Shown: positions 33,931 to 46,962 of the stretch, in pieces
How the letters are laid out: each line of letters begins with the position of its first letter
Position numbering within the stretch: position 1 is the stretch's first letter
Source of the DNA: Datura wrightii
Taxonomy: Eukaryota; Streptophyta; Magnoliopsida; Solanales; Solanaceae
DNA: 64,000 nucleotides
Direction: 5' to 3'
Assembly: GCA_035772735.1 (NCBI GenBank)
Contig: JASDFA010000006.1
Coordinates: forward strand, 66,294,001 to 66,358,000
Position numbers and translations under genes: made by a program
The notes under the pieces: generated by a model
Database searches by the model: none
What the model saw: the letters and a program-made list of their open reading frames with translations, nothing else
Told to the model about the DNA's origin: nothing

Positions 33931-36900
33931 CAAAATAGATTCTATGCCCTAGCATTCCACCAGGTGCAGGAGGTCTCCCCGGATGTAATCACTGGTACGT
34001 TACAAGTATTCCATCTTGATGTATATGAATTGTTAGATCCAAGGGAAACCTTGTCTTTTATGACGCCCTATGTTGCTAGTAGTTTCAGAGTCAGTCCCAA
34101 AATCTTATCAGAACCCTTCTACGTCTCTACTCCAGTTGGTGATTAATCGTAGCTAGGTGGGTGTATAGAAATTTCCCTATCACAGTCATTCAAAAAGTCA
34201 CCTCAGTAGATCTAGTAGAGTTAGCCATGACCAATTTTGATGGTATCCTCGGCATGGATTGGCTATTTGCATGCTATGCCTCAGTTAATTGTAGAACCCG
34301 TGTGGTAGAGTTCCGATTTCTAGGTGAGCCAGTATTAGAGTGGAGGGGTAGTTCATCTATGCTTGTAGGTCGTTTCATTTCCCACCTTAAGGGCATAAAG
34401 ATGATTGCTAAGCATTATGTGTACCATCTAGTTAGGGTTAAGGATGCTACGTCTAAGATCCCGACTATCCAGTCAGTTCCAGTAGTATGTGAGTATCCAT
34501 AAGTGCTCCCAAATGATCTACTGGCAATCCCTCCCAAGAAGGGAATCGATTTTGGTATTGACCTTCTTTTCGATACGCAACTTATATCTATTCCTCCTTA
34601 CAGAATGGATCCAACTGAGCTAAAGGAATTGAAGGAGCATTTAAGGACCTTCTGAAAAAGGGTTTCATCAGACCTATAAAATCCCCATGGGGTGCACCAG
34701 TTCTCTTTGTCCGAAAGAAAGATGGTTCTCTTTGTATGTGTATTGATTATCGACAATTAAACAAGTTCATCATCAAGAACAGGTATCCTCTCCCCAAGAT
34801 TGATGATTTATTTGACCAACTTCAGGGTGCTAAGTGTTTTTCGAAGATAGATCTTAGATCCGGATACCATCAGCTCAAGGTTCGGGAGAGTGAAATCCCG
34901 TAGACAACCTTCAGGATGTGGTATGGTCATTATGAGTTTATAGATATATGTTTTGGACTAACGAATGCTCCTGCAGCTTTTATGGATTTGATGAACCAGG
35001 TGTTCAAGCCATACTTGGATATGTTCATGATTTTGTTAATAGATGATATCCTTATATACTCTCGGAGTAAGGAGGAGCAGGCCGCTCACTTGAGAGTGGT
35101 GTTACAGACTTTGAAGGATCATCAGTTGCATGCTAAATTCAGCAAGTGCGAGTTTTGGTTGAACTCAGTGCATTTTTGGGCCATGTGGTGTCAAGTAAGG
35201 GTATAAAAGTGGACTCTCAGAAGATAGAATCGGCTAAAAATTGGCCTAGACCGGTGAATCCTTCAGATATTAGGAGCTTCTTGGGCTTAGCTGGTTACTA
35301 TCGAAGATTTTTTCAGGTGTTTTCATTTATTGTAGCGCCATTAACCAAATTGACCCAAAAGAAATTGAAGTTCAAATGGTCGCAGGCTTGTGAGAGAAGC
35401 TTTTAGGAGTTGAAGAATCAACTCACCTCAGCATCGGTGTTAACTCTGCCCGAGTGTAACAACTGGTTTGTGGTTTATTGTGATGCTTCGAGGATCTGCC
35501 TTGTCTGTGTGTTGATGCAGCATGGAAAGGCTATAGCATATGCTTCTAGGCAGCTGAAGGTTCATGATAGGAATTACCCGACCCATAATCTCGAATTGGC
35601 GGTGGTAGTATTTTCCTTAAAGATTAGGAGACACAATTTGTACAGGGTCCATATAAATGTGTTTACGGACCACAAAATCCTACAATATGTGTTTACTCAG
35701 AAGGATCTAAATCTACATCAAAGAAGGTGGTTGGAGCTACTCAAGGATTATGATATGAGTGTCTTTTACCATTTGAGTAAGGATAATGTGGTAGCAAATG
35801 CACTTAATAGGCTCTCTATGGAGAGTGTGTCCCATGTAGATGAGGGGAGGAAGGAGCTGTTGATATATGTGCATCGACATGCACGGTTGGGAGTTCATTT
35901 GGTTGACTCGACCGATGGTGGTGTTATTGTTCAGAACGGATCAGAATCATCCTTTGTGACTGACGTAAAAGCTAGACAAGATGAGGATCCTATCTTGGTG
36001 AAGTCAAAGGAAGCCGTTCAGAATCAGAAGTTAGAGGTCTTCTCCGAAGGGAGAGATGGGGTGCTTCGATATCAGGGTTATTTGTGTATTTTGATCGTCG
36101 ATGATTTGTGGGAGCGGATGTGGCATGAGGCTCATGGTTCAAGATATTCAATACATCTAGGTGCCACCAACATGTATCGTGACCTACAAGAAGTCTATTG
36201 GTGGAATGACATGAAGAATGACATAGCAGAATTTGTGGCTAAGTGTCCCAATTTTCAAAAGGTGAATGTTGAGTATCAAAGACCTGGAGGTGTGCTTCAA
36301 GATATTAGCATTCCTACTTGGATGTGGGAAGAGATCTATATGGACTTCATTACAGGTTTTCCTCGCACTCATTAGCAATATGACTCCATTTGGGTGGTCG
36401 TGGATAGGTTGACCAAAGCAACTCATTTCCTATCGGTCAAAACTACGGATTCAGTGGAGGATTATGCTAAGTTGTACATTCGGGAGCTTGTTTGGTTGCA
36501 TGGAGTACCCTTGTCCATCATATCAGTTAGAGGTACTCAGTTTACCTCGCAGTTTTGGAGATCGTTTCAAAAGGGACTTGGTACTCAGGTCAAGCTTAGC
36601 CCAATATTTCACCTGCAGACGGATGGTTAGGAAGAGCGGACTATTCAACTCTTGAAGATATGTTGAGAGCCTATGTTATTGATTTCAACGGAAGTTGGGT
36701 TGATCATTTGTCTCTCATTGAATTTTCATATAACAACAGCTACCATTCCAACATTCAAATGGCTCCATTTGAGGCTCTCTATGGGCGGACATATAGGTCA
36801 CCTAGTGGTTGGTTTGAAGTCAGTGAAGCTGCGATGATAGGACCAGATTCAGTCTATGAGGCTATGGAGAAAGTTTAGCTCATACGGGATAGGTTGAAAA

Positions 36901-37397
36901 TGGCTCAGAGTCGCCAAAAGTCCTATGCGGATGTGAGAAGGAGAGAACTTGAGTTTGAAGTCGATGATTAGGTGTTTCTAAAAGTGTCTCCCATGAAGGG
37001 TGTGATGAGGTTCAAAAAGAAGGGGAAACTCAGTCCCCATTATGTTGGCCCATACCATATTGTGAAACGGGTTGGTAAGGTAGCGTATGAGTTGGAGTTA
37101 CCCTCAGTGTTAACTTTCGTTCATCCCATTTTCCATGTATCGCTCTTAAAGAATTGTTTGGGTGATCCAACTCTAGTTGTGCTGGTGGAGAGTGTAGGTG
37201 TGAAAGACAGCCTCTGTTATGAAGAGGTTACGGTAGAAATATTGGATCATCAAGTTTGAAAGCTAAGGAACAAGGAAGTAGCTTCAGTCAAGGTTTTATG
37301 GAGGAATCAGCATGTTGAGGGAGCTACATGGGAAGCTGAAGCAGATATGATGGCTAAATACCGGCATTTATTTCCTACCGGCTCAGTTTCAGCTTGA
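33931..37397 (+). pseudogene. Element B pol: protease, RT, RNase H, integrase, chromodomain (decayed)
   Basis: Domains in order. Protease (33964-34146): its active site reads DPRE instead of DPGA. RT (about 34500-35300): the catalytic box is LIDD at 35036-35047, aspartates present. RNase H (from 35410): YCDAS and TDHK are kept, but VVADAL reads VVANAL, losing an acidic residue. Integrase: the zinc finger has CPNF for CPNC, and the DDE core has ISVRGTQF for ISDRGTQF, losing the second aspartate. Chromodomain: from about 37225 to the stop at 37395. The longest open stretch, 321 codons at 35410-36375, covers RNase H to integrase. Stops at 35404, 36628 and 36876 are TAG where D or C has CAA/CAG, and at 36969 where D has TGG. 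Confidence 0.85.
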
Positions 37398-37628
37398 GGT
37401 ATCAGTTTCCTCCTTAATACCCTATTTAGTTTCATGTTCAGCTCATCTACCTTAGTTTATTTCATGTAAAAGCATGTATGTATGATGCATGAATTCAGTT
37501 CAATCATGTGGTTTGGTTCGGAGGCAATCATTCCGTCAGTTTTCAGCTTATATAATTAGTATTTGAATATGATGATTACATTTTTCTTCTTTTCTGAATC
37601 ATTTTCAACATTCGAGGATGAATGTTCC

Positions 37629-37642
37629 CAAGGGGGAGATAT
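37629..37642 (+). promoter_or_regulatory. Element B polypurine tract
   Basis: 'aagggggagatat' directly before the 3' LTR, preceded by the 'cattcgaggatgaatgttccc' box conserved in C and D. Confidence 0.8.
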
Positions 37643-38122
37643 TCTTATACCCCAAAAACCCTAAGATCAAACCCGGGAGTTGAAATGGACAAAACAAGAT
37701 TTTCTACACCAGGTCATAGGACGAGTCATCCAGTGACCCGTCAGGAACCCCACGAGTTGTTAAGTGACTCAAGCAGAGAGGCTTGAACTTTGGTTGAAAT
37801 TTTAGAATTTAAGTGACCACGGGTGTCACCACGAGTCGTGGTCAACACCATGGGTCATCATCGGAACCGTGGTCAAGAGCTGGAAGAAAGTTAGAGAATT
37901 CGGACAGTGCACCTAACGGGTCATCATCACGACTTTTCGGGTACACCATGGGTCGTGGTGTCGCCCGTGGTGTCCCCAGTTGGTTTTGGTTGTGAGGAAG
38001 ATGGGAGATGATCACAAGTAATGGTCACCAGTAACGGGTCGTTAAGTGCCTCGTGGTGGCAACTTGATGAAACTTCCAGTGAAGCCAACGACTGCAGACC
38101 ACGAGTCATGGCCATAGACGAC
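37643..38122 (+). mobile_element. Element B, 3' LTR, first part
   Basis: The first 480 bp of B's 3' LTR (TCTTATACCCC…), very similar to 30247-30715. It is cut at 38122 by element C and continues at 58738. Confidence 0.85.
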
Positions 38123-40509
38123 TGTAATGCCCCAGAACCTAAGGATTAGATCTGAGACTTAAATCAAAAAAGCTGAAAATATGCAGAAATTGTCACAGAA
38201 TGAGTCACCTAACGAGTCGTTGAGAGACCCAATTACCCGTTAGGTCATCCGTCGGAAGGAGGTTTGAGAATTTATAAAGGAGAGACAGTGTACCCAACAG
38301 AAGACCTCAAGAGTCGTGGTCAGTCACCACGACCTGTAGGTTATTCGTGAGCAGGTCAGGTCAGGAATTTAAATAGTAAGGCAGTGTACTTGATGGATGG
38401 TGACCACGAGTTGTGGTCACCAGTAACGACTCGTTAGATCCTCTCATTACCAGCCCTGGTCAATTGTTAGGCAGTGCACCTAACAAGTGTCACCACAAGT
38501 TGTGGTCACTGACCATGACCCATTAGGGTTATCTGACAGTTTTTTCCTTCGACTTATGAAGAGATATTTAGTACTTTCCTATTCTCCTAAACTTCAAACT
38601 ACGTCGTTTTAGTCATAACTTAAGCCCTATTAGTGGAGAAAAATGGTTCATTCCTCATTCCCACTGTAAGTTTTCAGAAAAGTCATCGCAAGCTCTCCTT
38701 TCAAGAACCCTTCAAGAAAGCCTAGGGTTTTCCTCCACTGCAGCAGTCCAAGTTTTCTCCTTCAAGAAACTTCAACTAAGGTATGTGGGAATTCAACAAG
38801 GGAAATTGTTCATCCCTTGTGTTCCCCAAAACCCTCCCATAGTTTCTCTATCAGTTTTATCCGTGAGTTTTTGAATATAAAGAAATTATACGTTATTATT
38901 TCTTATTTCACATAGAATGATATCCTTGCTTATTATTGATATGATCTCCATCAATTCTTACCTGAATTGTTGATGTTCTTGCCAAAGTGAATTTAAGCCC
39001 TAAATTTTTGAGTAAAGACTATTTGTGTATTAAATTCTGTCTAGTTTATGAAGTGTGATTTGGGCTGAAATTTCTAGTATTTCTTATTGTTTATATGTTG
39101 AGTAAATACTCCATTGATAAGAATGATTTTAGCCTTGTCGGATAAGATTTCTTTAATTCTTGAAATTTTGCCATATTATGGAATTCCCGTGTTGTTGGAA
39201 TGAGTTGGGTTCTCTATTATCTTTTTAGTAGTTCAGTTCAGTTAGAACGTAGAACCTGTTCAGAACTATTTAGAACTTGTCAACTAATTAGTTTGACTTC
39301 AGTCTTTTCCCAAGGTGTCAATGGTGCCTCCCAGTTATCAGAATCAGAATCATACTTAGAACTCAATTTCTTTGGTCCACTAGGCGGTCATGACACTTTA
39401 GGTAAACAACTCTGACTATCCTCAGGACCCCAGACAGATTACAGTTTGTTCTTAGACGGTTATGATACTTCTAGATAAGCAGCTCTGACTAGTCTAGAAC
39501 CCAGTTTCTAAATTTGGTCTGATAAGACTCTCAGGGTACTTTCAGTCATGTATCCTTAACTAGTCTTGGACCTCAGTTTCGAGCTATCAGCTTAGTATAC
39601 AGTTTAGGAATTCCAGTGGGAGTAGGACTTAGCACCGAGCGGAATGGGGTTCCAGCACACCTAGTTCCCAGAACTACGTTGCCAGCATTGGTTACAGTAT
39701 TTATTAGCCTGATTTACCCCAGACTTATGTGATCCACCAGTTCATGCCTTTATATCCTGGCAAGGTATATTGGGTCCTATCGGTGGGGTGTATACATCAG
39801 ACTCCACGTCAAGCACACGTGGTTATATGTCGGTTATAGACTCTCCCACTAGTCATCTAGTCCAGTTTCAGAATAAGAAGCTCAGTTCACTACAGTATCT
39901 CAGACTTAGAACTTTCAGACTTAGGGCATGCCCATAACCATTAGATAGGGTATCTTGACCATTTCAGTTTACTTTAGTGGTTCAATTCTATATATTAGTT
40001 GGTCATTGGATGTCATTTCAGTCTAGATATTTATATTCCGCTATGCCTTCTCTCACTTACTCAGTACATTCAAAGTACTGATGCATACTTTTATGCTGTA
40101 TTGTTTCATGATACAGTTGCAGGTTCTCAGACTCAGCATCGTTAGTCGCCGCGGTTCAGATCCTCCACCTCAGTAGTTGAAGTGTGAGTCCTCATCATTC
40201 GAGGGCCTTATTTCATTTGTTTCAGGTAGTTCATTAATTTTAGCTAGACTTAGATTTAGTTGGGGGCTTGTCCTAGCAACTCTTCAGTTACATGACTTTC
40301 AGAAACAAAATTAATTTCATACTTCAGATGTTCTTAAACTTTATGTTTTCAGTTTTATTTTCGTAAAAGCTTTTATGGTATTATTTCAAAGCTTCTGCTA
40401 TATTTGTTTTACTTAGAATACCAATGTATGATAGACTAGGGGTTGACTTGGGGTCACTTGTAGCTTCAAGTACTACTTCCCGTCTATGGTGTAGACTCGG
40501 GGCATGAAA
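38123..40509 (+). mobile_element. Element C, 5' LTR
   Basis: A 2387-bp LTR, TGTAATGCCCC…GGGGCATGAAA. The flanks ACGAC (38118-38122) and ATGAC (58738-58742) form a 5-bp duplication with one mismatch. The LTR has the same landmarks as B and D LTRs: palindromic GAGTCGTGGTCA motifs at 38180-38530, a 'caccgagcgg' block at 39631, and the hairpin triad at 40062-40205. It supplies the empty-site sequence (near 39064) for the solo LTR inserted in C's other LTR. Confidence 0.9.
40062..40205 (+). repeat. Conserved LTR hairpin triad (C 5' LTR)
   Basis: CAGTACATTCAAAGTACTG (40062-40080), TGTATTGTTTCATGATACA (40097-40115) and TCCTCATCATTCGAGGG (40189-40205). Confidence 0.75.
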
Positions 40510-40513
40510 AACT

Positions 40514-40526
40514 TGGGATTCGAGAA
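40514..40526 (+). promoter_or_regulatory. Element C primer-binding site, degenerate
   Basis: TTGGGATTCGAGAAC around this position is a mutated TTGGTATCAGAGAAC. It sits where B and D have their initiator-tRNA-Met sites. Confidence 0.7.
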
Positions 40527-40582
40527 CTAGGTTTAGAGTATCCTCGGAATGTCTAAAAGCCGCATTGAGTAGAGTCCTTTTC

Positions 40583-40608
40583 ATGAGTGTGAAGCGTTCC
40601 ACACTTAT
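40583..40608 (+). promoter_or_regulatory. Leader hairpin (C)
   Basis: Stem ATGAGTGTG/CACACTTAT with loop AAGCGTTC. Where D has a G-C pair and B a G-U pair, C has A-U, so pairing is kept. Confidence 0.55.
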
Positions 40609-40730
40609 GATGAGGAGGCTACGAGATGTTATTAGGAAAAACTCTCTTTTGTTCATATTCATTATCGTGCGTTAAAGTTCAATTCCAGAAACGTCCTTCT
40701 AACTCATGCTCTGTTTTGTTTTAGTGAATC

Positions 40731-41786
40731 ATGCCTCCCAGATGCAGTAATGATAGAAGGGCCAGTAACATAATAGACCTACCCCACCAGCCCCGGAAGC
40801 TCCTCAAGATGATTTGGTGTCTACCGCCTAATTCAAGGCGGCTATTCAACTGCTAGCCTAAATAGTCACCAACCAAGTGAACTAATAGGTGGTTCCGGTA
40901 GCCACGAACGGGTCTACAGTAGCTGCGAGGGTGCAGGACTTCACCTGTATGAACCCTCCATCCTTTCAAGGATGCAAATTAGGAAGGATCCCCAAGAGTT
41001 CGTGGATGAGATTAGGAAGATTACCCGCATTATGGGTGTTAGCTCCTCGGAGAGTGCTGACATGGCTGCCTACCTGCTAAAAGGGGTAGCTCAGGTCTAG
41101 TATGACCAATGGAAAGAGGGGCAACTAGTGGGATCAGGACCAGTAGAGTGGGGGGAGTTCCACACAGCCTTCTTAGATAGATTTTCCCTTAGGTGCTGAG
41201 GAAGGCAAAAATGGCGGAGTTTATGAATTTGAGACAGGGCAATAGAACTGTGGAGGAGTATGCTCTGGAGTTTACTAGGTTGTCTAACTATGCTCCAAAG
41301 ATGGTAGCCGAGCCAAGGGATCGCATGTTGAAATTTGTGAACAGGGTGTCGAATCTGGTCCTCAAGGAGTGAAGGACAACGATGTTGATTAAAGATATGG
41401 AACTCTCCATATAGATTGTCTATGCCCAGCAGATTGAGGCTAAAAAGCTGAAGGATATGGAGCGAAAGAACAAATGGGCAAGGACTGGCCAATCAGATTA
41501 TGCCCATCAGAGGTCTAGCGGTAATAGCCTCCCACAACAGCAGCAGAAACAACAGAAGAGAGCCCCAGCACCTAGTTCAGCTAGTGCCAAAACCTTTCGG
41601 CCCCACCAGGATCGGAGGGGTGGGTCATCTGGCACTCAGTCTCAGACCCACAACACTGGGAACAAGTATCCAGCTTGCCCCAGGTTTTGCAAGAACCACT
41701 CGAGAGAGTGCCTTCAGGGTCGAGAGGGTTGTTTTGATTGTGGACAGCTTGGACATCGCCTCAGGGAGTGCCCATCAGCCGGGTGA
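40731..41786 (+). pseudogene. Element C gag (decayed)
   Basis: The start at 40731 gives MPPRC and is placed by alignment with B and D. The gag core is visible at about 41218-41295 (FMNLRQGNRTVEEYALEF). The open stretch 41457-41786 carries a glutamine-rich linker and an intact zinc knuckle, CFDCGQLGHRLREC, at 41730-41771. It is preceded by a C/H-rich partial knuckle (RFCKNHSREC). Stops early in the frame and at least one frameshift separate these blocks. Of the three plus-strand elements, C has one of the two intact knuckles (the other is D). Confidence 0.8.
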
Positions 41787-41847
41787 GGGAGATCACAATC
41801 CACCACCTCATCAACTCGAGTAGGCTGACCAGGCCAACACATTAGGT

Positions 41848-44606
41848 ATGGATGGCAGTCAACGCCAAAACCATTTCTATGCTCTATCTTCCTTTCAGGA
41901 TCAGGGGAGCTCTCCTGACGTAGTCATGCGTATGTTACGTCTCTTTCAGCTAGATGTGTATGCCCTCCTAGATCCAGGAGCCACTCTTTCATTTGTGACT
42001 CCCTACATAGTAGTCCAGTTCAATATTAGTCCAGAGGTCCTCTCAAAACCATTCTTAATCTCCACCCCAGTTGGTGAGTTAGTTAGAGCCAGCCAGGTGT
42101 ATAGAAATTGCCCAGTCTCAGTCCTGAATAAAGTAATCCTAGTTGACCTCATAGAGTTAGATATGGTCGATTTTGACCTTATCCTTGGCATGGATTGGTT
42201 ACACTCCTTCTATGCCTCAGTTGATTGTAGAACTAGAGTTGTCAAGTTCCAGTTTCCAAATGAATCAGTGTTAGAATGGAAGGGCAACAGTTTAGCGCCT
42301 AAGGGTAGGTTTATTTCCTACCTTAAGGCCCAGAAACTCATCTCCAAGGGATGTATATATCACCTAGTTTGGGTCAAGGACTCCAACTCTGAGACCCCAA
42401 CTATCCAGTCCGTCCCTGTGGTCAGTGAGTTCCCAGTTGTATTTCCTAAGGATCTTCCTGGAGTCCCCCCTGAACAAAAAATAGACTTTGGGATAGACCT
42501 TCTCCCAAACACTCAGCCCATCTCCATCCCTCCTTACAGAATGGATCCAGCTGAGCTTAAGGAGTTGAAGGATCAACTAAAAGATCTTTTTTACAAGAGT
42601 TTTATCAAACCCAATATCTCTCCCTAGGGTGCTCTTGTGCTATTTGTGCATAAGAAAGATAGCACCCTTAGAATGTGCATAGATTACTGTTAGCTGAACA
42701 AGGTCACAGTCAAGAATAGGTATCCCCACCCAGAATTGACGACCTGTTTGACCAACTTCAGGGAGCCAGTTGTTTCCCAAAAATCGATCTCCGATTAGGG
42801 TATCATCAGCTAAGGGTCAGAGAGTATGACATACCGAAAACAACATTCAAAACTTGGTATGGTCAATATGAGTTTGTGGCGATGTCCTTCAGGCTATTAA
42901 ACACCCCCACAACCTTCATAGATTTGATGAACAGAGTCTTCAAGCAGTATCTGGATATATTCGTTATCGTATTTATCGACGACATTCTGGTATACTTCAG
43001 AAATGAGGAAGAGCATACCAATCACCTAAGAATAGCATTATAGACACTCAGAGACCGCCAGTTGTTCTCCAAGTTCAGCAAGAGCGAATTCTGGTTAAAG
43101 TTTGTGACCTTCTTAGGTCATGTGGTCTTGGGTGAAGGAATTTAGGTTGATCCTCACAAGATAGCAGCAGTGAAAGATTGGCCCAGACCTATCTCTCCTA
43201 CAGAAATCAGGAGTTTCATGGGTTTGGCAGGTTATTACCGACGGTTTGTGGAAGGTTTCTCCTCTATAGCATCTCCTCTAACTAAGTTGACCCAGAAGAA
43301 AGTGAAATTTTAGTGGTCAGATGAGTGTGAGAAGAGTTTCCAGGAGTTGAAGACTCGACTCACTACCACACCAATTTTGACCCTGCTAGAAGGAACATAT
43401 GGGTTGGCTGTTTATTGTAACGCTTCCAGAATTGGACTCGGATGCGTTCTAATGTAGTGGGGCAAAGTGATAGCCTACACCTCCAGATAGCTCAAGGTTC
43501 ATGAGAAGAACTATCTAACTCATGACTTGGAGTTGGCAGCTATGGTGTTTTCACTAAAAATATGGAGACATTACCTATATGGGGCTCACGTGGATGTATT
43601 TACGGATCACAAAAGCCTTCAGTATGTGTTAAGTCAGAAGGACCTAAATCTTCGATAGAGAAGGTGGTTAGAGGTATTAAAAGACTACGACATGAGTGTG
43701 TTGTATCGCCGGGGTAAAGCCAATGTGGTGGCCGATGCCTTAAGTAGATTGTCTATGGGGAGTGTAGCTCATATTGAAGAGGGCAAGAAATAAATGGTGA
43801 GGGGTATCCACCAGCTAGCCTGGTCAGGGGTACAATTAGGGAGTCAGTTGAGGGTGGAGTAGTAATGCAAAGTGGGTCAGATTCTTCATCGGTTGTGGAA
43901 GTCAAGTCCAGACAGGATGAGGACCCCTTCTTACTTAAGATTAAGGGAGCAGTTCTCAAAAAAGAAATAGAAGCTTTCTCTTAAAGGGGAGATGGGGTGC
44001 TCCCTTTCCAGGGCAGGTTATGTGTACTCAATGTCAGTGAGTTAAGACAGAAGATATTGGATGAAGTGCACAGTTCTAAATATTCCATTCACCCTGGTGC
44101 TACTAAGATGTACCGTGATTTACTGGATGTTTACAGATGGAACGACATGAAAAGAGATATCGCTAAATTTGTAGCTAAGTGTCCGAACTGTCAGCAAGTC
44201 AAGGTAGAACATTAGAGACCGGGAGGTATGACCCGGGATATCAACATACCCACAAGGAAGTGGGAAGAAATAAACATGGAGTTCATTACGGGTCTACCTC
44301 AGACTCGTCGGCAGCATGGCTTAATCTGGGTAGTAGTAGACCAGATGACTAAGTCAACACATTTTCTCCCAGTCAAAACCATAGATTCAGCTGAGGACTA
44401 TGCTAAACATTATATTCTGGAGCTGGTTAGACTTTATGGGGTTCCATTGGCCATTATTTCAGACAGGGGTACCCAGTTCACCTCCCATTTCTGGAAGTCT
44501 TTTCAGAAGGGACTTGGAATTCAAGTCAAGCTCAGCACAACTTTTCACCCAAGACAGATGGTCAAGCTGAGTAGACTATTAATACCCAATAATACATGTT
44601 GAGAGT
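41848..44606 (+). pseudogene. Element C pol, part 1: protease to integrase core (decayed)
   Basis: A 259-codon open stretch (41848-42627) holds the protease, with active site DPGA at residues 42-45 and ILGMDWL, plus the linker PGVPPEQKIDFGIDLL and the start of RT. RT follows with stops; its catalytic box FIDD is intact at 42972-42983. RNase H and the integrase zinc finger (H…H with CPNC, 43997-44215) are recognisable. The DDE core (44228-44602) keeps MEFITGLP and SDRGTQF, but the frame shifts near 44551 before the catalytic glutamate region. Stops at 42625, 42691, 43041, 43311, 43455, 43488, 43656 and 44213 are all TAG. Element D interrupts the gene at 44611. Confidence 0.85.
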
Positions 44607-44611
44607 GTGCG

Positions 44612-46753
44612 TGTTATACCCCGGGAACCCAAGGATCAGACCCAGAAGTAAAAACGGAGGAAAAGTGAAAATTCACACCAGGTCACAGAAAGACTCATGA
44701 GGTAAGTCGTGAGGAGTGACCACGAGTCGTGAAGTGACTCGTGCTCGACTTGGTTTGGCAAATCCTGAGTGAGGAGGCCACGGGCCTAACCAGGAGTCAT
44801 GGTCAGACCTCACAACTCGTGAGGTCACCTGGTGTCAACCCTGGAGGATTGGCAATATTGGGATGGGCAGCGTAGGCCACAAAAGGTGACCAAGAGTCGT
44901 GGTATGACCTCACAACTCGTGAAGTCACCCGTGGGTTACCTTGGAGTTTTGGGCAGTGGACTCAACGGATCAAGGCCACAAGTCGTGCCCTGTGGCAACG
45001 ACCCGTCAGGTCCCTCGTAAGGACTACCGACCAGGGATTTCCTGCATTTTAATGAGGGTGTTTTCATAATTTCCTAAGTCCCTAAGGCCTAAACTACGTC
45101 GATTTGGATATTTTCTGAGTGTGATAAGAGGAGTTAAGTCCCTATTGCGTGCCCATTCTCATGCAAGGATTTTAGAGAAGTTTTTGGGAGATTCAAGGCC
45201 TTCTTCCCAAAATTTCCATCAATTTCTTTGTGGGTGTTCAAGGAACTTTAAGTCCATCTACTCCTAGGTATGTAGGGTTTTAAAATGGGTGAAATTCTTC
45301 CTCACCATGCCCAATTTCAAGTTAATTCAATGAATTCTCTTACTCAAATTCCATGTGGTTTTACCCAAAGCATAAAGATATAATTTCTCTTTATGGATAT
45401 GATTTTATTGAGTTTTAATTAATGGATTGTGCATGTTGGGTAGTTTTTTTTTGTTATTTTCTTCAAAATCATGTTTCAATCTTTGTAAATCTAAATTTCC
45501 CATTTACAAAAGTTCGTGGAAATTATGATTTATGATGAATATTTATTATTTTAAGTTTATTGATTATGGAAATGCATGAATCCAAGTTACCCATGTTTAT
45601 GAGCATATTTTGAAAGAATTAAGTATGATGCAGCACGGGGCTATGCCCACATGATAAAGAATGATTTATGATTTATGGAACGAATTTCATGATTTATCGA
45701 TTTATGAAATTGGACGATGAAAAGGGCCTTGATTCTTGGCTAAAAATGTTTTAAAGGGGATCAATGATGATAAATGTTATATCTTAGACAATGAATTTTA
45801 TGCGTGATGTTAATGATTTATGTATGAGCCTATATGAATGTTTTTGGGAGCCGTGTCTAGCATCGAGCAGCCTGGCGTTCAAAGGACTACGCTGGTGTCT
45901 CATAACCACGTGCCACCATGGGTTGTAAATGTTATGATGTATTGATGATGATCCCCTCAAATGTGATATCACACCTTATGCACGACCCTCGCCTGGCAAG
46001 CTAGGGTCGGCTCGGCCCACTTGAGCGAGATAGTTGGGCATCATGAAAGGCTCTACCATTATGGTGTCGGTTATGATGAGTCCTCCAATTGTTCCGCATG
46101 TTTTATGCATTGTTATGTTTATGTTATTGTCTCAAGTTATATCATGATACAGTTATTTACAATTATGATAATGAATGATTATGAATGATTTGAAAAGTCT
46201 TGAGCCCTATGTTTTATTTACGAGAATTTTTATGCAAGCATGATGTCCTTCTCCCATGTCTATTGATGAGTTTACTTTACTTTTAAAATGTTTGTTTTAC
46301 TTGCCTTGCATACTCAGTACATTCCACGTACTGACCGCATACTTTCTATGCTGTATCATTTCATGATAGAGGGTCCGTATCTCAGGCTCATCCTCATCCT
46401 TATTCCATTCTAGCCTACGATATCAACTTGTCGGTGAGTCCAAAAGTTCCCAAGGCTGTTTGATAAATTTCCCTACTGATTATGTTTCAGTATTTCTTGG
46501 GTTAGTTGGGGATGTTTTCCCATCAACCCTTCTTACGTATTAGAGGTTTTTGGACAAATGCGTAGTACTCAGCTTATGTAAATGTTTGGTATTTCCTGAT
46601 GTTATGTCATGGTTACATTTATGCGATGTGTGATGCTTAATATTTTGTTTATTTAAATTAGATTAGTTGAATGCATGTGTCATGGGTTGACTTGGGGTTT
46701 CTCGGGGTCCCTTGTCCCTTGTCTATGATCTGGGTGTATGTTCGGATCGTGCA
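44612..46753 (+). mobile_element. Element D, 5' LTR
   Basis: A 2142-bp LTR, TGTTATACCCCGGG…GGATCGTGCA. The flanks GTGCG (44607-44611) and GTGCA (53982-53986) are a 5-bp duplication with one mismatch. Palindromic GAGTCGTG motifs occupy 44700-45010. The first two hairpins of the triad are at 46315-46371, while the third is disrupted in this copy. By eye this LTR pair is the most alike of the nested elements, in line with D being innermost. Confidence 0.9.
46315..46371 (+). repeat. Conserved LTR hairpins 1 and 2 (D 5' LTR)
   Basis: CAGTACATTCCACGTACTG (46315-46333) and TGTATCATTTCATGATAGA (46352-46370). The third stem is lost here ('gagtccaaaagttcc' at 46436) but present in D's 3' LTR. Confidence 0.75.
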
Positions 46754-46758
46754 AAACT

Positions 46759-46770
46759 TGGTATCAGAGC
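46759..46770 (+). promoter_or_regulatory. Element D primer-binding site
   Basis: An exact TGGTATCAGAGC, five bases after the LTR end. Confidence 0.9.
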
Positions 46771-46826
46771 AATAGGTTTGAAGTGTCCTACGGTGTCCAA
46801 AAGCCTCGTTAGGTAGAGTCTTTTTC

Positions 46827-46852
46827 ATGGGTGTGAAGCACGCCACACCTAT
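46827..46852 (+). promoter_or_regulatory. Leader hairpin (D)
   Basis: Stem ATGGGTGTG/CACACCTAT (nine pairs, one G-U) with loop AAGCACGC. The G30-C49 pair replaces C's A-U pair. Confidence 0.55.
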
Positions 46853-46962
46853 GACAAAGAGGCTACTAAACGTTTTAGGAAATGTTCCCTTCTTTCATGT
46901 TCCATCGTGCGATGAAAAGCCTTTCCATCCTTCTAATTCGTGCGTTTAGCAATTGCAGAATT

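Noticed and set aside
41097..41492. 131-codon minus-strand frame
   Set aside because: It is antisense to element C gag, whose conserved core is on the plus strand.
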